64,000 nt of DNA from the NCBI GenBank assembly GCA_951394045.1, contig OX596000.1, positions 558,001 to 622,000 of the forward strand. The letters are read 5' to 3'. The first letter of the stretch is position 1, and every line of letters begins with the position of its first letter. The stretch comes from Nitzschia sp. DOCU1. Taxonomy: Eukaryota; Bacillariophyta; Bacillariophyceae; Bacillariales; Bacillariaceae. Both the position numbers and the translations under genes were made by a program. Positions 30,648 through 40,952 of the stretch are shown here, in pieces. The notes beneath the pieces were generated by a model. It did no database searches. It was not told the origin of the DNA and saw only the letters and a program-made list of their open reading frames with translations.

Positions 30648-33600
30648 ATGAAATTTGAAAGGGATCCAGGCAACGCAAAGCAAGACCTCTTCGTCGCAGC
30701 CGCAGTTTGGCATCTCAAGCCCAAGATTGATGTCAACGTTCCAAAGCGGTGGTACTACATTGCACGTCATCATTTCCCGCCCCAGCTTCTTCAAAGCAAT
30801 GCCAAGCGTTGTCCTCCTCGCTGATGGACCACCTTCTTGCCAGAAAAGGAAACAAAGCAGATTGATGGCGAAACAAAGCGGCTGTTTGACTACCAAAATC
30901 GAACTGATACAATCAAGAAGCGTATGAAGATTGAGAGTCAAAAGATTCCGGATAACTACTATGTTCAGGCACCCTGTCATCCAATTAACGATGTCCGAAT
31001 CTTCGTCGACAGTCTTTGTTCAGGTCGATCATCACGGTCGCCAATTGTGGATGCTCCACTCACAGCTCCTATCAATCTTTTTTCCAGCCGACCACCACGA
31101 TCGCCACTACCGGTAGTAGTTGAAGCTCCACTTTCAGCTTCTATCAATCCCGATGTATCATTCAGCAGTCCAATGGAGGAATCCCATGAAGCGGTTGAAG
31201 ACTGTTGGGAGGCTTCATTTCAGTTCCCTAGCATACTGCAACTTCAGCAAATTCTCTCATTTGAGCACCTACGGATGAAATCAGTTCTAGACTTTGAAAT
31301 AAGTCCCAATGTTCAGCAGGCGATCCTTCTTCTTAGGAAGTTCCACAAGTGCTTTGATCCTATACCTTTAAATTCTGGGATGTTCTTCGTCATATGTGCC
31401 CAGCAGTCCAAAAATGAACCTTCATCATGCATTGGTTACGACACAAAATCAACATATCCTCGGTCTCTGCCATGGACTTGTGGCAATTGTCGTACTGAGA
31501 CGAGGGCCCAGAAGAGAAAGACTATGGAGAAAGGTCCATGGACGGAAGATCAAGTGAACTTCCGATCAATGAAGGCACATCCGGACAAGATGCAAGAACG
31601 GTTGCAACAATTTGCACAAGCCCACAAAAAATTAAAAAGTCAACTCAGCTACAAACTCAAGGGGGATAGGGAAGTAGCTTTTCAGTTTGAGTCATCTAAG
31701 ATGATCAACTTTATTGACAGACTTAAACACTTTGTCGTGAAGAATAAGAAGTCGGTGAAGACTACTATTATCCAAACCCTTATGGGCTTGGATGACGGAG
31801 TCAACCAGGCAAAAGTGCAGGCGCAATCAGAGTTCCTCTTAGAGGAGATCGAAAACTTAGGAAAGCTGGCCAACGGGAAGAAGAATGGGATTCGATACTC
31901 CCCAGCAACAATGCGTGTTGCAGTTAGTCTATATTTGGCATCGCCCAAAGCAAAAGCAGAGCTTGATGAGTCCGGGCTACTTGTCCTGCCATGCAAGCGA
32001 CGCGTCCAGGGCTTTCTAGAGAAGCAAAGGTCTAGAGAGGGACGTGACATCAAAACTTTCAAGTCGTTGTTCAATATATTTGGTAGCAAACCTCGAACTG
32101 GACATTTACTCTGTGATGAGATGGACCTTGATGCTGATTTTGCATGGACAGCGGATGGCGAGCTGAGCGGCTTTACATCAAACTCAAACGATAAAGATAT
32201 GAATGTCAAAGCCGCCTTGCGAGAATTCAACAAGCATTTTGTCTTTGACTGTAATGCGACCAAGGAGGAGAAAGACGAGGGGCGGTGGAATGCGTCAGAA
32301 GTACAGGAGGTAGCTACTGCTGCTGCTTGTACGGTACTTGGAAAGACGGCAGACGATTTCGTTCCGGCAAAGAAAGTGAACCAGTGGAGGGGCCGTATGA
32401 CAGAAAAACTTTCCGAGTCTGCAGGGACCTTGCACAATGCGATATTTTGCTACAATGGTGGTTGTACCAATGGCAACCAGATGCTTGGCGAAATGATTTG
32501 GAACATACTGTGTTATGCCATCATTGGTGTGACAATTGTCGGCTTTGGAAGTGATGCTGGTGGAGGAAATGAAGGATTGCACAAGCTGCTAGAAGACATT
32601 GGCTCAACATCCTTGGTTTCAGACGACATGGTTCTCCTACCAGATGACGTTGTGGCTACTCCCTCGTTTATTCATCTGGATTTGAAAATAGCAGCATGGC
32701 CCTGTGCTACCCATGCTTCCAAGAATTTACGCAACCAGGTCAACCATAGTGTACGGACCATTGAAACTAGCATGCCGGAATATACGAAGTCTTTCTTCCT
32801 GGATGGATTGCACATTGGCTGGGGGACAGTGGAACGCATGTACAAACGAGAGGAGGCGGCTGGAAAAGCCTCTGGCGACAGTGGGTTGACCTACGGTGCA
32901 GTGAATCCTGATAAATGGAACAAGATGAACGTAAGTTTGGCGTTGCAGCCATTCAGTGCTAAGGCGATAAGTGCTCTGATTGGACATGTGGCCACGACCC
33001 TACAATATGATCCATACAAAGATCTTCCGCCTAGAGAGGACATGACAGATTATTGCTGGTTCCGGCTCATAACTGAGGCGCTACATGCAGAGGCAGACGT
33101 AACAAAGAATGTCGTTTCACAAGAGCTATGGGAGGATATTTTCCTATGCGCGTGGACTCAATAAGGACAAAGCATCCTCGTATCCATCCGCCGTTGCTGG
33201 TAGCAACTATTCATTTGCAGCAAGCTTGCTGCAAAACTCAAAAATGTACACGAAGGACCATCTCGATGATAACGACTGCTTCAAGTACGGAAGCACTGAC
33301 AAGATTTGGGTTGAAAAAGAAAGGATACGTGCCAAAACACTTGCAAGGTGGAGAAAGCAGCTTCGACCTGAACCATACAAGCTATTCAATATTTACAGCG
33401 AAGATGGGCTTGGACGGGGCAACATCCTGAAAGAGAATAGTATGCTCCGCTTACTACTGGGGGAATTCCGGTTGAAAGGTAGCTATTTGGATTGTCTATT
33501 GGAACGGGAGCTTGGCGATCTTAGTGAACTAGCAATTGGGACGCCATCAGAGGAATGGTTTGGTTCCCTTTATTCACTGACAGCAGATGCAGAGAAGAGG

Positions 33601-34546
33601 TTCAACGAATTCTGCACCTACATCGCAAGCTCCTTGCTTCACGAAATGATGGCTAGCGGACAAGGGTCGACTCGCTCAGCGACAATGACGCTTGAGCACT
33701 GGGTGGAAAAACACATATTGGTGGCATCGTTGTACTCTAGAGCCTGGAAATTTCTAGTATCCAATGATTTCGAAGGGTTGCGCCTTCGAATCTTCAATCA
33801 TGTCTCCATGCCTGCCGCATGGCGAGATACCTCATCAAGAATTGGGCCGGTTGCTGTCATTGTGGCCCTTCTCGAGTTCTTGCAAGACGAATTGCACCGC
33901 TTTCTTGTTGTGAATATAATTCGTCCAGCTGAGGAATTGAAGACAGACAATCAAACAAAATATGACCAATTTGAGGCAAACAAATACGTTGGAAGCGTGA
34001 TTGCTAAATGCCTTGCAAGGGTAAAAGACAACAAAAATCCTGAAGTTTCAACGTTGCTCCGGGCTATGCGAGTGCTAGGAAAAGAAGTGACCATAGAATA
34101 CCTGAACAAGCACGTTTCTCCTTGTGACCGCTTTGCAAACAAGGGTGGGCTTTCATTTGTTGACCCACGATTTCTGGAATTTGGCAACAGTCTCCAGCAG
34201 GCAATGTGCAATTATGACCTATTGGGCGGGACATCTTGCTCTCAACGGGCCAGCAGCGATCAAAATGTTCCGAGCAGCAATTCTGGGTGATGAATCCATT
34301 CGTGCACTGTTCAAGGCCACTGTGGCTGATTGTTGTCCTCTCTGCAATGATGAAGTCCGGACCAAAGTTTATGACATGGTGGTACTGAAATGCCTGAATG
34401 GCTTTAGTAATGCGGCATCGAACAAATACAAAGAGAACATAATGAAGCAACACTCTGCAGCACGGGACAAGTTGAAGTTCCGTCAGCGGTTCAAAGGCGA
34501 AGATAGTGATCCATCGCCAAAGGGGGCAGCACCTCCATCGGTATGA
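30648..34546 (+). pseudogene. P-element/THAP9-like transposase, frame-broken
   Basis: Coding similarity runs the length of the element but needs three repairs. The frame from ATG 30648 meets an in-frame TGA at 30822 and continues in the same frame to 33164. It then shifts near a TTTTCC run at about 33140 into the frame ending at 34290, and shifts again near 34215 into the frame ending at 34546. Recognisable parts are a helix-turn-helix-like block, TMRVAVSLYLASPKAKAEL with SGLLVLPCKRR, typical of Tnp_P_element; RNase H-like acidic positions in LLCDEMDLDADFAWT and GFGSDAGGGNEGLHKLLE; and THASKNLRNQV. A CCPLCNDE zinc-type motif lies near the C-terminus. A THAP zinc finger was not clear. Introns could explain some of the shifts, but not the TGA unless it too is spliced out. 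It is most likely a dead transposase. Confidence 0.78.
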
Positions 34547-34908
34547 ATTATATCACAGTATAAGCTAAATGCAATTGAACAGACAGGCACAATGTTAGAT
34601 TAGCGACGAACAATAGATAGCATTTTTCAAATAACAAACAAAAGAACCAAACAGCAGCAGGTAGCCTACGTCTTGTGTTACATTGCTGCAAGATGGGACC
34701 ACAAAATGTGGTTGACAGTAGCAGAAATGAAAGGGTTGCTGCCATGGTCGGACGTGAAAATATGTTCAAATCACCGTGATGAGCCGACCGTCCCGGAAAA
34801 TAGGGGGACTTGACACGCGGTTGTACGCGATGAGATTTTGCGTGCAAATCACCGCGTCCCCAGATAATTGAATGTACGAGAAAAAAGAGAGATGGGGACT
34901 TTACACGT

Positions 34909-35009
34909 TGTTTTACGCGATGAGAGGTCGGAACGTGACCGATCATGGAGAGCTCGTATGGGCGAGTTGCATACCCCGTTCTAACGTTGCGAAAAACAAT
35001 TGACCCCTG
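34909..35009 (-). repeat. Right terminal inverted repeat of the P element
   Basis: Reverse complement of the left end. Just inside it (about 34795-34925) are two copies of a subterminal motif, GGGGACTT-ACACG followed by TACGCGATGAGA, possibly transposase-binding sites. Confidence 0.85.
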
Positions 35010-35017
35010 CTGTTCAT

Positions 35018-35434
35018 GCATCTTGGGTCTTCGATTAACGTTGCGCCATCATGACTTTGTTGCGCTATCATGAAACGTCGGAGTATCTTGATACTTCCAC
35101 AGGCTTATACTTTCGCTGGCCTAAGGAACAAGAATGTTTGTGCAGCCGTGCGTTAATTGTTTTCTCCTTTCACAGATAGGCCACCTTGTCGCAACAGCTG
35201 AATGGTGTCTACCGAGCGCTTTGACTTGCGAACTTTGACTACGGGAAAAGAGTGAAAAATCTTCTTTGGTAGCTATGTCAAAGCGCTCCGAACGCTTTGA
35301 TGGTTCTACGATATTCTTTTTTGTGTCGCTTCGCCCACAATTGGGACGAGGGACAACGCCACGTGCTCACAAAATTATCAAACTGCAAGTCATCAACGAC
35401 AAAACCTCTTTTTGAACACAAACAAACAACAACA
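35018..35434. other. Right part of the dispersed repeat and HSF-gene promoter
   Basis: It starts with the right half of the interrupted repeat. The phrase TGCGC(C/T)ATCATGA is locally duplicated at about 35042-35072. The remainder is upstream sequence of the HSF-type gene. Confidence 0.5.
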
Positions 35435-36535
35435 ATGTTGGATCGAAAAAACGATTCAGCCTTCGTATCGTTTACGTTCCCCATGAGGCTCTACGCTTTG
35501 CTAGAGGAGGCAGAAAGCCAGGGTTTCCAAGGCATCATTGCATGGCAACCCGGGGGAGGATCGTTCAAGGTACACGAACAAGATGTTTTTGCCAAGGGTG
35601 TGATGCAAGCATATTTCGCGCAAACCAAGTTCAAGTCTTTCCAACGCCAGCTGAATATGTATGGTTGGAAGCAAGTGCAGGTTGGTCCAAACAAGGGTGG
35701 GTACCAACACAAATTATTCTTGCGAGGTCGGCCAGACTTGCTTAATCGCATGGACCGACGACAAAAGAGGAAAATCCAAGCACAAAAGTCAGGCATCATC
35801 GATGCCAATTGGTCTCTGAGAACATCTCTGGATATGATGTTATCGGAACCAACATTGGTCACGACTGAGGGAAAAAATCAAGTTCTATCATTGACTCCTG
35901 GAACTACGCCTTACTACGAATCAACAACAGCAGTGCTTCCCATCGTTGGGTCAAATAATGAGTTTTATTCTCTTGAACCCAACCAGTGTTTTGGCACCAG
36001 CAAAAGCCACGACGGCATAATGACATGCTTCAATCCCTCAAACAAAGTGCATTTCGACGACGCCCTCACCGACGAGTTGAATAACTTGATTCCCCTTTTG
36101 GACGAAGCTCTTGTTGAAGACAACGATATCTTTAGCAACTCTCTGGAAAATGTTATTGTGGCGCAATCTTCCTGCACGGAGAATACTCTTGTTGAGCCCC
36201 CAGCAGCAGAAGACGAACTGAGCTTTCCGTACAGACTCCACCTCATGTTGGAGGCGGCAGATCGTGAGAACTATTCTCACATTGTGTCGTGGGTCCAGAA
36301 TGGAACTGCATTCAAAGTCCATGACAGAACGAGCTTTGTCGAAAAAGTCATGCCCATTTACTTTGACCAAAGCAAGTATGAAAGCTTTCGTCGTCAACTG
36401 AACTTTTATCAGTTTTTCCGGGTGAACGACGGTCGTGATCGTGGTGTGGTTTGGCACCCCTCTTTGATCCGAGGGTCGCGACACCTGTGCAAGAACATCC
36501 GGAAGAAAGATTGCGCAACTATTATCTCATTCTAA
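35435..36535 (+). CDS. Transcription factor with two heat-shock-factor DNA-binding domains
   Basis: Single exon. The start is put at ATG 35435 (366 residues); the frame is open upstream to 35297 but that part looks non-coding. Domain 1 (about residues 13-100) has FPMRLYALLEEAES, IIAWQPGGGSFKVH and the recognition-helix block FKSFQRQLNMYGWKQV, ending with KGGYQHKLFLRGR. Domain 2 (about 260-345) repeats the scheme: FPYRLHLMLEAADREN, IVSWVQNGTAFKVH, YESFRRQLNFYQFFRV and VVWHPSLIRGSR. A basic RRQKRK follows domain 1. HSF-family genes are greatly expanded in diatoms, but they normally carry one domain. No heptad trimerisation region is obvious between the domains. The protein binds DNA, probably as a regulator. 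Confidence 0.92.
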   Translation: MLDRKNDSAFVSFTFPMRLYALLEEAESQGFQGIIAWQPGGGSFKVHEQDVFAKGVMQAYFAQTKFKSFQRQLNMYGWKQVQVGPNKGGYQHKLFLRGRPDLLNRMDRRQKRKIQAQKSGIIDANWSLRTSLDMMLSEPTLVTTEGKNQVLSLTPGTTPYYESTTAVLPIVGSNNEFYSLEPNQCFGTSKSHDGIMTCFNPSNKVHFDDALTDELNNLIPLLDEALVEDNDIFSNSLENVIVAQSSCTENTLVEPPAAEDELSFPYRLHLMLEAADRENYSHIVSWVQNGTAFKVHDRTSFVEKVMPIYFDQSKYESFRRQLNFYQFFRVNDGRDRGVVWHPSLIRGSRHLCKNIRKKDCATIISF

Positions 36536-36709
36536 TCATTGTAATGACGTTTCTTTACATGTGCAGACTTTAGTAGGTAGATCGACCACTCCCCCGATTC
36601 TGACAGAGATAGGGGATGATGGCATGATGCGCTTTTACTCTAGAGTGTAGTGTGAGTCGACCACTGCGACTTTTAGAGATCTTCGACCACAGCGACTATC
36701 ATCATACCT

Positions 36710-37383
36710 GGAGCATTCGGGAACCGGTCGTCGGTCAGACGAGGGCTATAAAAATCCTTGTCACCCCTGAGTCCCATTCGGTGAAATTCCTATTGTGGTT
36801 TGATCGCGACTCAACTTTTGCTTAATCCTCAATTGCTTTTGCTTAAGCAAAATCGTCAGCAAAAAATTAAGCAAAAAATTCAGCAAAAAATTCAGCAAAA
36901 ATGTAAGCAAAAATTGGCGAATGCTTTATGTAGTATTCGCGACCAAAGCGGAGAACTCAAAAGAATGCTAGAAAAATAATTACCAACGAGCCGACACGTA
37001 GTTGCGTTTGCTCAACTCCGGTGCCGTACAATATATACGTACCTACGTAGGGTTACAATATGGAGAAGCTGGCTGACGACATCATCATACGTACGATGTT
37101 GGATTACTTCGACCGTTACTTCGAGAAAAATAATTAATAGGTTTCGGCTTTCACAAAACTCGAACGCAAACCCAGCTTACATTTTTGCTGAATTTTTTGC
37201 TGAATTTTTTGCTGAATTTTTTGCTTAATTTTTTGCTGACGATTTTGCTTACAAGCAAAATGATTTTGCTGACAGCATTCTGGTTCCCGGATTGAGCAAT
37301 TGGAATTTCACCGAATGGGACTTTAGGGGTGACACCTGATATTATAGCCTTCGTCTGACCGACGCCCGGTTCCCGAATGCTCC
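36710..37383. repeat. Long inverted repeat (about 200-bp arms, 266-bp loop)
   Basis: The left arm, 36710-36908, is the near-exact reverse complement of the right arm, 37175-37383. Outer ends carry GGAGCATTCGGGAACCG and inner ends a 12-bp minisatellite, AGCAAAAAATTC, with one more unit on the right. It could be a foldback or MITE-type element, and a transcript through it would form a long hairpin. No transposase and no clear target duplication were found. It lies between the HSF gene and the sulfatase, ending 170 bp upstream of the sulfatase ATG. Confidence 0.9.
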
Positions 37384-37553
37384 TGATGGTGTATCCGATC
37401 AACCAAGATCTTTTTTTTTTGCAGCGAGAGCAGCCAAGCCCCATCCTCGTTTCGAAAGGTCGCATCGACTTCATTATACCTTGCATAGCTTATCTACTTT
37501 CTAACTTTGGCTACATCTAGCATTCAAAGATACAGCTGGTGGGGTTGTGTAGT

Positions 37554-39515
37554 ATGGGGCGGCGGCAAAGGATTTGGATGGCAATGGTGGCGGTGGTGAC
37601 AGCTCCTTTCCTCACCGCCACTGCGGCGAAACAAACTGCCGACCATTCCTCAAGCGGAACAACGCAACACTTCCATCCAGCATCGTCGCCTCCAAACTTT
37701 GTCATTGTTCTTACCGACGATCTCGATTGGACACTGGGAGGAACCCACGCGTCGACCCTCCAACGAACACGGAAACTACTCGGAGAACAAGGCAAAACGT
37801 TCACCAATTGGTTCGTCCAGACGCCCGTCTGTTGCCCATCACGAGCTGAGCTTTTGACTGGAAAAATGTTTCACAATTTACGATTGCCCAGTCTTGACTC
37901 TGGATCAGGATGCATGCATGTCGACGTCACTGCGGACCCGTCGCATCCTTTTTACCAGCGAGATTACTTTGCACAACACTTTCAACGCCTCAACTATACG
38001 GTGGGAATCTTTGGCAAGCACTTGAACAATGAAAATCCTACCGATTTCATGCCAGAGGGAGTGGATGAAATGCTCATCAATGGTGGGGGTGTCTACTATG
38101 ATCCTACCTTTACCGTCGGGACTAGAGGGACAAGACTACCCCAGTCGGTGCAGTTTGACAACTGTACGGCCACTACGGGCATGCCTTGCTACTCCACTTC
38201 CATTATTGGAAACGCTAGTCTAGCCTGGATCCAACGGCATATGGAATACCAACAACACGATGACAACGACGAACAACAACCTTTGAAACCATTCCTGGCT
38301 CTGATCTCGGTCAAAGCGCCCCATATCTTGGATGGTCCGGGCTTTCCCGTCTCGATCCCAGCCCCGTGGTACAAATCCACAATTATTCCCGAACAACAAG
38401 CCCCTCGAACTCCCAATTACAATTATTCTGCTCCAGATCATCACTGGATAGTTCGCAATCAACTACCCTTGACACAAGAGGAGGCAAAACGAGTCGATGC
38501 CCTCTACGTGTCTCGCCTCAAGACATTGTTAAGTGTGGACGACCTCGTCGAGGACTTGATGCAATTGCTGGATCCTATTTTGAATAATACCTATGTCATT
38601 TTCACCAGTGACAATGGATATCGATTAGGACAATTCCGCATGCCCATGTGCAAATTACATCCATACGAAAACGATATACGAGTTCCCATGATGATTCGAG
38701 GACCCGGCATGACACCAAATTCTACGTCGGCGCTCTTGTCGACCCATGTCAATCTCATGCCCACGCTACTGGGGCTAGCATCATCATCAGCATCGCAACA
38801 AGATTCTTTTGCCGGTCATAATAGAAATACGGTTGTGCCGGCGACAATGGATGGAATCAATTTGGCGTCGTGTATTTTGAGTCAAGATGACGACGACTGT
38901 ATAGCATCGTCGTCGTCCCTTTTGATCGAATACACCAGCTTGGGAACAGTCTTTCGATACAATCATACCATTGATACCTACAACCATACCTTTTTGGCGC
39001 TACGAACAATTCAGTCCCAGGTTGATTATGACGACGGCTTGTTGTCATCGTCAGGAGCCGAAGATCTTGGAAAACACTGGATGTATTCCTTTGGCTTTGC
39101 GGAACATCAAAACGACGGCCACCTCATTGACCCTCGTTGGATTGGACCGACGACAACTCTTGCTTCTACGAGTAGTACAACAACAAGTAGGCTCCGTCGC
39201 CCATCAGAAGAAGAGGTTGAAAATCGTTATTTACTTCGGAATTTCAAGTACATTGAATATCGTGATTCGCGATACGATTGGAATGCCACGCTACCGCCGC
39301 TCGAGCAAGAATTGTTTGATTTGGATCAGGATCCCTATGAATTGCATAATATTGTTGGACACGTTTCACCTGTGCTACTTACAGCTTTGGAATGGAAAAT
39401 CCAACGCTTGCGCAACTGCCAGGGTGATAGCTGTCGACGGGAGCAGTCTAGCGGAGTAACGCTACAGCTAGATCGAACCAGCGAATCATCGTCGACAGAA
39501 GTATCCATAACATAG
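37554..39515 (+). CDS. Secreted sulfatase (copy 1 of a duplicated pair)
   Basis: Single exon, 653 residues from ATG 37554 (the frame opens 15 bp earlier with GTG). A signal peptide (WMAMVAVVTAPFLTATAA) precedes PNFVIVLTDDLDW, whose paired Asp residues bind the metal. The formylglycine site is TPVCCPSRAELLTGK. FTSDNGYRLGQFRMPMCK is the second metal and substrate block; here a Cys stands where the 53.6 kb copy has Gly (MPMGK). Several N-x-S/T sequons are present. The C-terminus ends with LEQELFDLDQDPYELHNIVG and a cysteine pair. It hydrolyses sulfate esters in the secretory path or outside the cell. It is closely related to the inverted gene at 53601-55439 and is followed after about 30 bp by a fragment of that other copy. 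Confidence 0.95.
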   Translation: MGRRQRIWMAMVAVVTAPFLTATAAKQTADHSSSGTTQHFHPASSPPNFVIVLTDDLDWTLGGTHASTLQRTRKLLGEQGKTFTNWFVQTPVCCPSRAELLTGKMFHNLRLPSLDSGSGCMHVDVTADPSHPFYQRDYFAQHFQRLNYTVGIFGKHLNNENPTDFMPEGVDEMLINGGGVYYDPTFTVGTRGTRLPQSVQFDNCTATTGMPCYSTSIIGNASLAWIQRHMEYQQHDDNDEQQPLKPFLALISVKAPHILDGPGFPVSIPAPWYKSTIIPEQQAPRTPNYNYSAPDHHWIVRNQLPLTQEEAKRVDALYVSRLKTLLSVDDLVEDLMQLLDPILNNTYVIFTSDNGYRLGQFRMPMCKLHPYENDIRVPMMIRGPGMTPNSTSALLSTHVNLMPTLLGLASSSASQQDSFAGHNRNTVVPATMDGINLASCILSQDDDDCIASSSSLLIEYTSLGTVFRYNHTIDTYNHTFLALRTIQSQVDYDDGLLSSSGAEDLGKHWMYSFGFAEHQNDGHLIDPRWIGPTTTLASTSSTTTSRLRRPSEEEVENRYLLRNFKYIEYRDSRYDWNATLPPLEQELFDLDQDPYELHNIVGHVSPVLLTALEWKIQRLRNCQGDSCRREQSSGVTLQLDRTSESSSTEVSIT

Positions 39516-39547
39516 AGAGAAGGACAGTTTGATATTCCTCGCCAGCG

Positions 39548-39798
39548 GTGCTTCGGATTCACGACATGATTGGAATGCAATGTTTCCACCGCTCGAACAA
39601 GAATTGTTTGATTTGGATCAGGATCCTTATGAAATGTACAATATTGTTGGACAAGTCTCACCTAGACTAATAGCAGCGCTCGAATGGAAAATCCAACGCA
39701 TGCGCAATTGCCAAGGAGACGGCTGTCGAAGGGAACATGCAGGCGGAATCATGCTTAATCAAACCATCGAATTGTCGGTAGAATTTGAAATGCCATAG
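39548..39798 (+). pseudogene. C-terminal fragment of a sulfatase
   Basis: About 80 codons from DWNAMFPPLEQELFDLDQ to the stop match the last part of the 53.6 kb sulfatase almost base for base, including the downstream TAGAGA. It matches its adjacent neighbour ending at 39515 much less well. There is no start or active site. It is a relic of a second sulfatase copy that once stood here in tandem. Confidence 0.9.
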
Positions 39799-40179
39799 AG
39801 AAGGACATGTTCCATGTTTGCAAACTAATAGAACTCTAGTAGCACCACAAACACAGCAAGAGGGGAAGGAGTTCTGGAGGGGTTGAAAGAATTACCGGGT
39901 CGAATAGGTCAGCAAAATTCGGGGTATACGTATGATATGTAACCACCCAGCGGTTTCGCTCCACCGGGAATGCGGGTCCACGTTGAATAAATAGGACCTC
40001 TTAGGTCACATAGGGGTATGTACTTGGTAACAGAGCTTACCTTCAGAAACCCCTTCCCCTCCACGGAGCGGCGCCGCGTTGCTTTCATTTCACTTTCCCC
40101 CAACGAGTTGTTCATAAAGCATCACCTTCAAGAGGAATTCATCGAGCAGTTTGTTGTTTATAAGGTCATCATCATCAGC
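39799..40179. other. Intergenic; dynactin-gene promoter
   Basis: No gene is supported. The dynactin frame is open back to 40018, but residues before the MSEEER start do not match the family. Confidence 0.4.
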
Positions 40180-40713
40180 ATGTCGGAAGAAGAAAGAGAG
40201 GGTTATATCAAAACGACAACACACAATTACGTGTCGCGCAAGGCCCAAGTGGACGGCGCCAAACAAGTCGAAATCAAAGGCCGATCGATTTTACAAGACG
40301 GCGTGATTGTCCGAGGCGATCTCGCCATTGTCCGCATTGGACGATATTGTGAAGTGGGCCAAAACACAAGACTGGAACCACCCCTGCATCCTTTGGATAA
40401 TTCCAAACGCATTCCACTAGTCATTGGAAGTCATTCGCATATCGGCAAGGATTGCCAGATTCATGCGGCGGCGATTGGGTCCATGGTTTGGATTGGTGAC
40501 AAAGTTCAGTTGGGTAGTCGAGTCATTATCAAGGATAATTGTATCATCGAAGACAATGTGCGTCTAGGAAATGATACCGTGGTTCCCCCTTTTACTCGCG
40601 TTAGCGCCAAGAATGGCATGGTGGAATTGCCCAGTTCCTATGCAGTTCATATGCAAGAGGTATCCTTGGATCGATATCAGGAGTTCAAATTAGAAGTGAG
40701 GGATCGACAATAA
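40180..40713 (+). CDS. DCTN5: Dynactin subunit p25
   Basis: 177 residues from ATG 40180, close to the usual p25 length. It starts YIKTTTHNYVSRKAQVDGAKQ and then runs as a left-handed beta-helix of hexapeptide repeats: IKGRSILQDGVIVRGDLAIVRIG, HIGKDCQIHAAAIGS, VQLGSRVIIKDNCIIEDNV. It ends with the loop VVPPFTRVSAKNG typical of p25. p25 sits at the pointed end of the dynactin complex and helps dynein bind cargo such as endosomes. The surrounding genes are unrelated. The gene is intact. Confidence 0.94.
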   Translation: MSEEEREGYIKTTTHNYVSRKAQVDGAKQVEIKGRSILQDGVIVRGDLAIVRIGRYCEVGQNTRLEPPLHPLDNSKRIPLVIGSHSHIGKDCQIHAAAIGSMVWIGDKVQLGSRVIIKDNCIIEDNVRLGNDTVVPPFTRVSAKNGMVELPSSYAVHMQEVSLDRYQEFKLEVRDRQ

Positions 40714-40952
40714 TAGCTCGTGTAAAATAGAATAGAATTGCAGCACCAGACAGTTTATAGAACAAGTATGTAGTACTGTACTCTAGTCGAGCGCAAATGA
40801 TTAGAGTGATCGGGGTGGCTATGAAGAAGCCACTAGTCTTTGATCAAGTTTCGAGACATGCTACTCGGTACCATCCTCTAGTTGATAAGTGTCCAAGTGT
40901 ATCATCTTTCTATCTAAATAGTTGTGTGTGTGCTGCAAAGAATGTGCTAATT

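Larger units (their letters stand above)
30248..35009 (+). mobile_element. P-superfamily DNA transposon, 4,762 bp
   Basis: The ends are CAGGGGTCAATTGT and its exact reverse complement. Imperfect terminal inverted repeats extend about 100 bp, including GGGGTATGCAACT and ATGATCGGTCACGTT. An 8-bp direct duplication, CTGTTCAT, flanks it (30240-30247 and 35010-35017). The uninterrupted sister sequence at 28.34-28.43 kb shows a single related octamer, CTGTTGAT. An 8-bp duplication and the transposase it carries both fit the P superfamily; hAT shares the 8-bp duplication, but the protein does not look hAT-like. Confidence 0.9.

Noticed and set aside
31682..32437. 251-codon minus-strand frame inside the P element
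   Set aside because: Shadow of the transposase coding strand; Ser/Phe/Leu-rich composition typical of antisense frames.
30248..35009. hAT superfamily assignment of the 30 kb transposon
   Set aside because: The 8-bp duplication and CAGGGG ends would allow it, but the transposase shows P/THAP9-type blocks and no BED finger or hATC dimerisation block was seen.
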